DNA of 64,000 nt. It comes from JAIEPX01 sp963725255. Its GTDB lineage: Bacteria; Pseudomonadota; Gammaproteobacteria; JAIEPX01. The notes beneath the pieces are model-generated. The model was not told where the DNA came from, did not search any database, and worked only from the letters and a program-made list of their open reading frames with translations. Where the stretch lies: contig CAVRXV010000013.1 in assembly GCA_963725255.1 (NCBI GenBank), forward strand, positions 1 through 64,000, in the 5' to 3' direction. Below are positions 55,921-64,000 of the stretch, piece by piece (position 1 is the first letter of the stretch; each line of letters starts with the position of its first letter). Made by a program: the position numbers and the translations under genes.

Positions 55921-57738
55921 ATGACAGAACAATTACGTAATATTGCCATCATCGCACACATTGACCATGGCAAAACCACTCTCGTCGACAAATTACTACA
56001 ACAATCCGGCACTTTTTCACAACAAAAAGCGGTAGTTGAACGCGTGATGGATTCCAATGTATTGGAACAAGAACGCGGCATCACGATTTTAGCGAAAAAC
56101 ACGGCGATTCGATGGAGTGATTATCGAATTAATATTGTTGATACTCCCGGTCACGCCGATTTCGGTGGAGAAGTTGAACGCATTTTATCGATGGTGGATT
56201 CTGTATTATTACTCGTCGATGCAGTCGATGGCCCTATGCCACAAACACGTTTTGTTACACAAAAAGCTTTCCAACATGGATTAAATCCCATTGTCGTATC
56301 AATAAAGTTGATCGTCCCGGCGCAAGACCTGATTGGGTTGTTGATCAAGTATTTGATTTATTTGTTAATTTAGGTGCAACAGATGAACAGCTCGATTTCC
56401 CTGTTGTATACGCCTCTGCATTAAGAGGATATGCCAGCCTCGATATAGAAAATCTTGCAACTGATATGACACCATTATTTCAAACAATTGTTGATTCAGT
56501 GTCACCTCCGAAAGTGGATCTTGACGGTCCTTTTCAAATGCAAATCAGCTCAGCTCGATTATTCCAGTTATGTGGGCGCTATCGGTATTGGTCGTATTAA
56601 GCGCGGAAAAGTTCGCCCCAATATGAATGTCTACGATTATTGATCGCGATGGCAAAATTCGAAGCGGAAAAATATTACAAGTATTTGGGTTATTTAGGTC
56701 TAGAACGAAAACCTGAAGATGAAGCGAGTGCAGGCGATATCGTTGCTATCACTGGCATCGAAAATTTACGTATTTCCGATACACTTTGCGATCCTGCAAA
56801 TGTAGAAGCACTGACCGCCACTCGATGTTGATGAACCCACTGTGACGATGACTTTCCAAGTGAATACATTCGCCTTTTGCTGGTCGCGATGGAAAATATG
56901 TCACCAGTCGACAAATTCGCGAACGACTTGAACAAGAATTAATTCATAACGTTGCTCTTCGAGTAGAAGACACCGAAGATCCGGATAAATTTAAATGTGT
57001 CGGGACGCGGTGAATTGCATCTTTCTATTTTAATTGAAACCATGCGTCGCGAAGGTTATGAATTAGCCGTTTCTCGTCCGCAAGTAATCATGAAAGAAAT
57101 TGAATGGTGAACGCAGAGAACCTTATGAATCTGTCACTGTTGATATTGAAGAACAACATCAAGGCACCATCATGGAAGCTTTGGCTGAAAGAAAAGGTAA
57201 AATTAAAAATATGGTACCTGATGGAAAAGGTCGCATTCGATTAGATTACATCATGCCAACACGAGGGCTCATCGGTTTTCATACAGATTTTCTCACACAA
57301 ACATCTGGAACCGGATTGATGTATCACGTTTTCGATCACTTCGGTCCTGTCGTCGAACAAGAAATTGGCGCTAGACGTAGTGGCGCATTAATTTCAAATG
57401 CAGCAGGCAAAGCGACAGGTTACTCACTTTGGAATCTCGAAGAGCGTGGAAAACTTTGCATTGGTCCACAAACAGAAGTTTACGAAGGCATGATTGTTGG
57501 ATTTCACAATCGTTCTAACGACCTTGTTGTTAACGTTATCAGACCTAAACAACTCACCAACGTTCGCGCCTCTGGCACTGACGAAAACATTATGCTTACT
57601 CCTCCACTGCGCCTCACGCTCGAACAAGCGCTTGAATACATCAACGACGACGAACTTGTAGAAGTGACTCCTCAAAGTATTCGACTACGCAAAAGATTCC
57701 TCAAAGAACACGAACGCAAAAAAGCCGGAAGGGATTGA
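55921..57738 (+). pseudogene. typA: Ribosome-associated GTPase TypA/BipA, frameshifted
   Basis: Full-length TypA (about 604 codons) broken by indels. MTEQLRNIAIIAHIDHGKTT (G1), ERGITILAKNTAI (G2), DTPGHADFGGEVERIL (G3), then domains II-V with GDIVAITGIENLRISDTL, SGRGELHLSILIETMRREG, IMPTRGLIGFHTDFL and ARRSGALISNAAGKATGYS. I place one missing base near 56296 and seven single extra bases near 56553, 56631, 56690, 56820, 56869, 56996 and 57102; removing them restores a family-like protein throughout. The first 375 and last 635 bases are intact. Conserved stress-linked translation GTPase if functional. Confidence 0.82.
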
Positions 57739-57863
57739 TCTTAGCCAAAAATCCGTTATAGTTTACGGCAACACCACCTTGGCTAGAATGGCTTAAACGT
57801 TCAAATTTTGTCCAGGCTGGGTGAATAATGTAAATTGCGGAACCAAGTATTCAAGGATGATAT

Positions 57864-60800
57864 ATGAAAAAAGGATGGCTTTCACCTCGTAGAAACACAG
57901 CTAGCGGAAAATCTGATAAAGCGACTCCATCAGATGCAAATTCTACAACTTCACCACGCAATTCTAAAGTAACCTCTCCAAGACAAAGCCTTTTTAGCGG
58001 GCTGTCTCCGCGTAAAAATACTCAGCCAGAAGAAAAATCTGAAGCACAAGTAATCCAACCTAAAAAATCACTGAATCTGCTGGATCGCGTGTACACAGCA
58101 CGTAGCCTGCTACATCAGCGAATGAAATCATTACAGGGAAAACCCGCTATTTGCATCAAAGCAAGAGCAGAGATTCTTGCTGCACTCTACGATTTAAAAG
58201 AATTGGGTTTAAATACTCAAGCCATGAGAGAGTTGGAATCTTTACTTCCCTATGAGCATAATAAAAATTCTATTGTTAACACAGAGTTAGCCGACAAAGA
58301 AATTAGACACCCATCCGTAGCCATAGTACCAATTTGTGATTTATTCACCGATACCATGCTTCAACAACTCGCCACCGATCCAACAATTACTCAAAGTCAC
58401 CCGTTGCTAAAATCTTTAAATGAACTCATTTATATTTTACAAAATCTTCTGGGAGAATTTAAGTTTGATGATGAAGGTGAAAAAAAAGATCTTCAACGAA
58501 TTTATAATCCGCTCAAACAATTGTGCGACTACTACACTGATGGTCGTGAACTAATCATTAATGCTCAATCCTCACAAGAACGTCTAGCGCTTATTGCAAC
58601 AGAAGAAGCTTATATCTTTGGTGATAGTTTCGATGTTTGTGAACTTAATAAAGGTTCCTTCTCAACTTCAGGTGAAAAATCTCTGGCAATTCTTTGTCGT
58701 AATAAAAAAGGTGTCACCGTTAGGCAAATAGTTGAGGGCACGCGCGCTGTATGTATACTTGACGATTTGGTGATGAAGGCAAATCCTACCGGGAAAGATT
58801 TTAATGAGCCCGAAGCAGAAAAATCAGTTGGCTCATGGTATCAACTACATTGTCCTATCCCATTTTTAGAAGAAGAAAAACCAATATTAATTTCAGCCCC
58901 TTCTGAGTCAATTAAAATTCTACATGCTCCACTTGATCAGATAGAAGCTCAAAATCCTGCACTAGATCCACTCGTTGTCGATTATCTTCATCAAAAAAAA
59001 CAAGAAAGAATGGTACAAATCGGCTATCGATTCGACGGAGGAGACTTCCATCTCGTACTTCAAGCATTACGCACTTTATATTCATGGAAAACGTATATTG
59101 ATCAAGCTGAACTCATCTCTTATCTCACAGCACTTGAAGAAGTTTACATTCAAGATAAAACATTAATATTAGAATCTAAATCAGCCTCAAGACCTCTTTT
59201 AGACTTTAAAAATTGGCCGGCTCCTCTACTTCTATACTCTGGCGCTTTTCCCGATGCATTTATTAAGCTTTTTCAGCAATCAGAACTAGTCCAGAATGCT
59301 CTCACTAAAAAACCCACTTTATTTTCAGATATTTTAACTGCAGATTCTGAAGTATTGAAAAAACTTCATGCTGGTAATAAACCGGCTTGGTTTACACTAT
59401 TGAGTGAGAATGAAAATGCGCTGCATTTACTCATTAAAACCTTCCCTGACACATTTCTCAATTTTATACTTGAAAAACCAGTTTTATTTCAAAATTCACT
59501 CGCAGGGGGACTATCGAGATTTCCCGCAATTCTTCATGAGTTAATTGAAAACTACACACCTGAAAGAGCCTATCACGGGCTTCAGAATATTTTCTTACAA
59601 ATCAACAAGCCATTTTACTCTCGCTTCTGCGTTGCGAACATGCCTATAGATCCATCCGATCTTACTGCCGTTAATCTTCGATTTATTACTCGATTTAAAG
59701 TAAAAGGCGAACCAGTACGTTTCATTTGCATATTTGATGCAGATAATGCACTGGAAAATCCAGTCACCTGCCAAATCAATGAAAAGGACGGCAGTACAGT
59801 TCATTACCCAACCACCAAATGCATACTTTATCTCATGCCAGGGTTCAAGGAACCTATTGATACAGACTTTAGAGATGAGTTTTTATCACACACACCTCTC
59901 GATTATGTTTTAGATTGGTGTCACTTATTGTACGAATTTGACCAAGAAAAACGGCAGAATATTAAAAAGCAATTGATCACTAAAAAAGATGTTATAGAAA
60001 AAACTGATCCAATCAGCCAAAATGAAAATAATGTCAGTGCTGTATTCTTAAATCGAAAAAGAATACTTCATAACCCAGATACTTCTCTACGAATTCCACA
60101 AACTCTAACACCAGACCGATTGCCAAGCATGTTGGATTCCTATGAAAATCTAGAAAGTGCGATGATTGCCGACCCATCTCTCACACACCAACAAGGACTA
60201 CGAATTGTTCGTCCGGCAATCGCCGCTTATTATGAAAGAGTGTGTTTTCCAAAACTCAACCATGAAAATCCATTCACGGGTCTACTTAATGCTCTCCATG
60301 TTATCGCATCAAAACAAGCCCCTAGTTTCGAACACGCTTTTCTTGGTGCGCAAATTACCGCTTTAGTAAAAGAAAAGATGGGTGATAAATTCAACCCTGA
60401 GTATATGGATCCACTTACACAGTATAATATTCTGCTTGAAAAGCAAAATTCTGCTGAAACCCCAGACGAAAATCCATTACCGAGCATGGAAACCTTAAGA
60501 ACAGAATGTAAAATTCCTGAACTAAACAATATTTCTCTTCACGACTTACTCGAAAAACATCATCACAAAGCGGGTGAACACATTGAAAATGCATCCTTGA
60601 TCATTGAAGAGGCCATTAAATTATTCATTCAGCATATTGATTTCAATAAAAAATATTATGAAACTGGTAAAATTGATAAGCTACTCCATTACCTCAATAG
60701 AATTGGTCTGGAATTTCCTTTTGTGAAATTAAAATGCTTTACAGAAGAACAGTGTGAGCGATTACTTTTGCTAGCTGCCCAATCAGCTTTGCCTGGGGTT

Positions 60801-63800
60801 ATGAAACTCTTTATTAAAAATAATGTGAATCTTAATAAATTAAATGCGTTAGGAGAAGCCACGTTACATACACTACTACGAAGTCATAGAAATAAGCCTA
60901 CTCAAACTATCATCGATACTCTGACATTCTGCTTATCTGCTAAATGTGACCCCGAACAGTCTGACAAAGAACATCGGACACCGTTAATGCATTTCATCGA
61001 TAATGCAGACCCTAATAATACAGAATTTTGTTTTGATGTTTTAAAAATAATGAAAGATCATCGAACAAATCTTAATCAGCCCACAGCCTTTCAAAAAAAG
61101 CAATCCTTTGAACACACTGCCCGTCCAAAACACCTCGTTGGAACGCCTATTGATTTTGCCATTGATAGTAATAATCCTGCTGCGGTTCTGGCCCTCCTTA
61201 AAAATGGCGCGACTGAATTCGTTGATATGGAAGCAACTCTGCAATTCGCAGAGTCTTATAGAAATCACAATAAATTTAAAGAATGCGTTGAACTTCTCAA
61301 AAATCATCCTAGATTCGCGGTGACTTACGCCATCAACGAATTCTCGACTGCTCACCCAGACGAAGAACATCCTGCTCATTGCGTTATGCAAGGAGCAAGA
61401 CACGACAAAAGGTATTTTCTTCCGTCGGTTTGGAGTCAAATATTCGAAGAAAACGGTGAAATCAAGCGAATAAATAGTCTTCGAAGTGGTGCGCATATTG
61501 TGATCCCACTTTCAAAAGAGTCTTATGAATTTTGTTTATGGTCCTCCTTAGCCGATAAAGACCCCAATAATGCGAAACCAAACCAAATCTATTTATCTAA
61601 AGAAGGGGAATACTGCGTTCTAGATCCGGATGGGAACCTAAAACAAGGTTCTTTAAAAGGAAATGTACCCTTTAATTTGGATCAGCTTTATCAATACCTT
61701 AAAGCTAAAAAACTTTCTCACGAGCATCTTGTAGAAAAAAAGCAAATGGAATACAAAACGCTCTTCATGTTAGCTGCCCGTAAAGAGGTTCACCCATTCC
61801 TGCTTCATGTCAAATTTTTCCCTGAATTTCCTTTAGTACAACGTATCGTAGAATTGATCAACGAAAGATTAGGGTGCCCAGGCACACACTCCGAACTTTG
61901 GAGATCGAACACCCTCGATGGTAAAAAAACATTTCCATTGCTTGTTGTTAATACGGTTATTGGGGAATCATTTAAACAGGTTGAAGCCAATTCCGATAAA
62001 ATTAAGGACCTACTGCAATGTTTAGATAGACGTATTTTCAGCCTACAAGCCACAATATCGATTCTCACTTCACAAGAAGATGGTCACGCGGATCAATATA
62101 AAGTGCCCGAACAACAAAGTGGTAAATACCTTGTCAATATTGATCCTGACAGAGCTATAGTTCCCAGACTTTATTGGGACGGCAAGGAGAAAAAAATTCT
62201 TAATAAAGATATTTTTTATCTCACAGAAGCCTTTGAAAAAATCCCGCTTGATCCAGACGCAATCATGACTATTATTTGTGCAAATGGTAAACGACTACCT
62301 GATGTGGCTCTCAATGAAGTGGATGCTGAAATACTCATTAGAGAAAACGCAGGACTTTTCTTTGATGAGATATTTCACGAAGCCATGACAGAAGAACAAT
62401 CTCTGCTAAAACTATTTCCGCGTGACTCTTTATGCAAAGGCGTCACTTTCACTACAGCTGAAATGATCGAACGAGACAAGAAAGACCCTTTACCTTCATC
62501 ATTAAGAAAAGCCATCGAACAACTCGATAATACAGAAAGTCGACAATCAGAAAAAACAAAGGTACAGAAGAAAAAGAGAAGCACAGTTTTTGGCATTATT
62601 AAGGATCAAGCCGAACAGTTTACTTTAATTGACTGCCCACTCGAAATGCGAACTTTCTCTGAGCTCTACGAATTATATGTCAAAATTGCAAAATTCCTCT
62701 ACTTGAAGTCACGTTCGGAAATTTATCCGACTAGTTTATTTCGATATACGTGCCCTGAACTTTTTCATCAATATAACTCAAAAACAAAACAGAATCCTGA
62801 TTTGACTGCATGCCAAAAGTATTTACTCATTAATGATGGGAACCAGAGAACTCTTTCCACACAAAAGGATGTTGTAGATTGCACATCGCAAAATCTCTCT
62901 ACAAAATTTAGAGGAGGTCAGTTTTGTAACTCCATTGAAACCCTTATAGAGGTCTATTATCAATCCAAGAAGACAGCAACGGAGGTCTTTGCAGTTATTC
63001 ATAAAATTGATATTAGTAAAATACCCACTGCAGAAACATTCAGAACACGAAAACAATTTGAAAACTTTATTCGATGTATTCAATGGGGTGATAATAAAAA
63101 AAGCAACCGATTAATGCTAGCCGCTCTTCACGAAATTCAAATTAAATGTAAATTCCAGCTTGCAGAGCTTTGCCTCAATTTATGTGAAGACCTAACTTGG
63201 GACGATCTAACAAAGTTCCTTCAAAATTCGCCGAAATTAGAAATACTCGAATTAAAAAACTGTAATGGTCTAAAGAACGCACTCGGGCATTCTGTATTTA
63301 AACTTCTCGAAGATTATTCTCCTGAAGTCAAGAAAGTGCTCATAATCAATGCTGATATAACCCACTTCACTTATGATAGCAAGAAACTAGCCTCCTTAAC
63401 TCACTTAGAAATAAGAGAGTGTAAGCAATATAAAACGTGCCAGCTTTTGGATTCTCAACTTACACATCTCGATGTCAGTAATAATGAAAAACTAGAAGAT
63501 GTTTCATTTACCTATACAAAGGAAAATTCATTAGTGTGCTCGCTAGAGGATGAGCGCCCTCTTAATGTTTTTCTATTTCAAAATTGTAAATTACTAAATC
63601 CTGAGTGTATCGAGGCTATCCTAGAAGCCTCCCCTTTCCTCCAAAAAATTAACCATGAAAATACAAACCCCTTCAATCCACGAGCTTTTATTTCATTCGC
63701 ACTGATGCAAAATCGCTTTTGCCAAAACACATTTGAAGCTATGGTACAAAATGGGAAATTAATTCTGCCTAAGTTAATTGAAGATCATCATCTTCGCCAA

Positions 63801-64000
63801 ATCTTACTATGGTTAAAACTACCCAACACTAAGGTAATGATTACTGAAGTCAATTTTTTATGTACTATTCGACTCTCTCAAATAGCAAAATTTCAATTTA
63901 TATTCGGGTTGAATCCTCTTCCACGTATTTTAGAACCTGGGCCAAAAAGAGAAAAACGAACTCAAGGCAGTGCCTATGAATGGGATATCGGGTTGGCCAC
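57864..64000 (+). CDS. Giant protein with SPR motifs, ankyrin-like and LRR-like repeats (partial)
   Basis: Open reading frame from ATG at 57864 (AAGGA 7 bases upstream) without a stop to the window end: at least 2045 codons. The basic N-terminus has four Ser-Pro-Arg motifs (residues 7, 30, 38, 48; e.g. SGLSPRKN). The rest is mostly helical and soluble. Ankyrin-like units near 967-1010 (LPGVMKLFIKNNVNLNKLNA), 1035-1060 and 1092-1118 (TPIDFAIDSNNPAAVLALL). Leucine-rich-repeat-like segments near 1791 (LEILELKNCNGL), 1845 (LTHLEIRECKQY) and 1866 (LTHLDVSNNEKLEDV). No membrane helix seen. Family unknown; composition and eukaryote-like repeats suggest a secreted host-directed protein (inference). 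Confidence 0.82.
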   Translation, partial: MKKGWLSPRRNTASGKSDKATPSDANSTTSPRNSKVTSPRQSLFSGLSPRKNTQPEEKSEAQVIQPKKSLNLLDRVYTARSLLHQRMKSLQGKPAICIKARAEILAALYDLKELGLNTQAMRELESLLPYEHNKNSIVNTELADKEIRHPSVAIVPICDLFTDTMLQQLATDPTITQSHPLLKSLNELIYILQNLLGEFKFDDEGEKKDLQRIYNPLKQLCDYYTDGRELIINAQSSQERLALIATEEAYIFGDSFDVCELNKGSFSTSGEKSLAILCRNKKGVTVRQIVEGTRAVCILDDLVMKANPTGKDFNEPEAEKSVGSWYQLHCPIPFLEEEKPILISAPSESIKILHAPLDQIEAQNPALDPLVVDYLHQKKQERMVQIGYRFDGGDFHLVLQALRTLYSWKTYIDQAELISYLTALEEVYIQDKTLILESKSASRPLLDFKNWPAPLLLYSGAFPDAFIKLFQQSELVQNALTKKPTLFSDILTADSEVLKKLHAGNKPAWFTLLSENENALHLLIKTFPDTFLNFILEKPVLFQNSLAGGLSRFPAILHELIENYTPERAYHGLQNIFLQINKPFYSRFCVANMPIDPSDLTAVNLRFITRFKVKGEPVRFICIFDADNALENPVTCQINEKDGSTVHYPTTKCILYLMPGFKEPIDTDFRDEFLSHTPLDYVLDWCHLLYEFDQEKRQNIKKQLITKKDVIEKTDPISQNENNVSAVFLNRKRILHNPDTSLRIPQTLTPDRLPSMLDSYENLESAMIADPSLTHQQGLRIVRPAIAAYYERVCFPKLNHENPFTGLLNALHVIASKQAPSFEHAFLGAQITALVKEKMGDKFNPEYMDPLTQYNILLEKQNSAETPDENPLPSMETLRTECKIPELNNISLHDLLEKHHHKAGEHIENASLIIEEAIKLFIQHIDFNKKYYETGKIDKLLHYLNRIGLEFPFVKLKCFTEEQCERLLLLAAQSALPGVMKLFIKNNVNLNKLNALGEATLHTLLRSHRNKPTQTIIDTLTFCLSAKCDPEQSDKEHRTPLMHFIDNADPNNTEFCFDVLKIMKDHRTNLNQPTAFQKKQSFEHTARPKHLVGTPIDFAIDSNNPAAVLALLKNGATEFVDMEATLQFAESYRNHNKFKECVELLKNHPRFAVTYAINEFSTAHPDEEHPAHCVMQGARHDKRYFLPSVWSQIFEENGEIKRINSLRSGAHIVIPLSKESYEFCLWSSLADKDPNNAKPNQIYLSKEGEYCVLDPDGNLKQGSLKGNVPFNLDQLYQYLKAKKLSHEHLVEKKQMEYKTLFMLAARKEVHPFLLHVKFFPEFPLVQRIVELINERLGCPGTHSELWRSNTLDGKKTFPLLVVNTVIGESFKQVEANSDKIKDLLQCLDRRIFSLQATISILTSQEDGHADQYKVPEQQSGKYLVNIDPDRAIVPRLYWDGKEKKILNKDIFYLTEAFEKIPLDPDAIMTIICANGKRLPDVALNEVDAEILIRENAGLFFDEIFHEAMTEEQSLLKLFPRDSLCKGVTFTTAEMIERDKKDPLPSSLRKAIEQLDNTESRQSEKTKVQKKKRSTVFGIIKDQAEQFTLIDCPLEMRTFSELYELYVKIAKFLYLKSRSEIYPTSLFRYTCPELFHQYNSKTKQNPDLTACQKYLLINDGNQRTLSTQKDVVDCTSQNLSTKFRGGQFCNSIETLIEVYYQSKKTATEVFAVIHKIDISKIPTAETFRTRKQFENFIRCIQWGDNKKSNRLMLAALHEIQIKCKFQLAELCLNLCEDLTWDDLTKFLQNSPKLEILELKNCNGLKNALGHSVFKLLEDYSPEVKKVLIINADITHFTYDSKKLASLTHLEIRECKQYKTCQLLDSQLTHLDVSNNEKLEDVSFTYTKENSLVCSLEDERPLNVFLFQNCKLLNPECIEAILEASPFLQKINHENTNPFNPRAFISFALMQNRFCQNTFEAMVQNGKLILPKLIEDHHLRQILLWLKLPNTKVMITEVNFLCTIRLSQIAKFQFIFGLNPLPRILEPGPKREKRTQGSAYEWDIGLA

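Noticed and set aside
57790..57835. Third copy of the variable-stem element after typA
   Set aside because: AACGTTCAAATTTTGTCCAGG resembles the outer arm, but no loop, paired stem or closing arm follows; at most a fragment.
1..64000. tRNA, rRNA or riboswitch genes
   Set aside because: I looked for T-arm (GTTCGAATC) patterns and known leader structures and saw none that I can support by eye.

Overview
The window reads as chromosome of a low-GC, probably host-associated gammaproteobacterium. Housekeeping gene content and order (sdhCDAB-sucABCD divergent from gltA; nrdR-nusB), together with several very large ankyrin-type proteins, point towards Legionellales/Coxiellaceae-like bacteria (inference; no rRNA or tRNA gene was seen to test this).

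Layout. 1-1936: an ATPase plus RloB-type pair resembling the AbiL/Rlo anti-phage systems, truncated by the window edge. 2194-7446: an Arn-like operon for lipid A aminoarabinose modification (arnT, an EamA/SMR flippase subunit, arnB, arnC and a stand-alone ArnA decarboxylase domain); no formyltransferase or arnD is seen. 7703-13712: an Lrp-type regulator divergent from leuA-ilvE-leuC-leuD-leuB. 13733-14922: a BRO-type antirepressor fragment cut by a repeat, and an SDR. 15033-24423: the TCA operon, where sucD, sucC, sucB, sucA and sdhA carry single-base indels while sdhB, sdhC and sdhD are intact. 24692-26360: gltA and rpmE. 26572-35207: two giant paralogous ankyrin-like proteins in tandem. 35397-38980: a small zinc-ribbon protein, an intergenic cluster of DnaA boxes, pgpA, nusB, nrdR, glyA. 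39289-45199: two paralogous membrane proteins, each with its own similar promoter and terminator, on either side of radA. 45489-57738: hemB, putA, ppa, prfC, a phosphodiester glycosidase-like protein, pabA, pabB, a conserved hypothetical and a frameshifted typA. 57864-64000: an open reading frame of more than 2,000 codons running off the window, with SPR motifs, ankyrin-like and leucine-rich-like repeats.

The most unusual signal is in the non-coding DNA. Three families of inverted-repeat elements lie between genes: (i) a family starting GGCGTCGCGTCTTGAG, (ii) palindromes with tips GGGGTCAAGTCT or GGTGTCAGATCT, and (iii) a 118-121 bp element. In families ii and iii a constant end (and in iii a constant loop) surrounds a stem whose sequence differs between copies but stays perfectly complementary. 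Families i and ii mostly abut gene 3' ends, and the stop codons of leuB, hemB, gltA and probably radA lie inside them.
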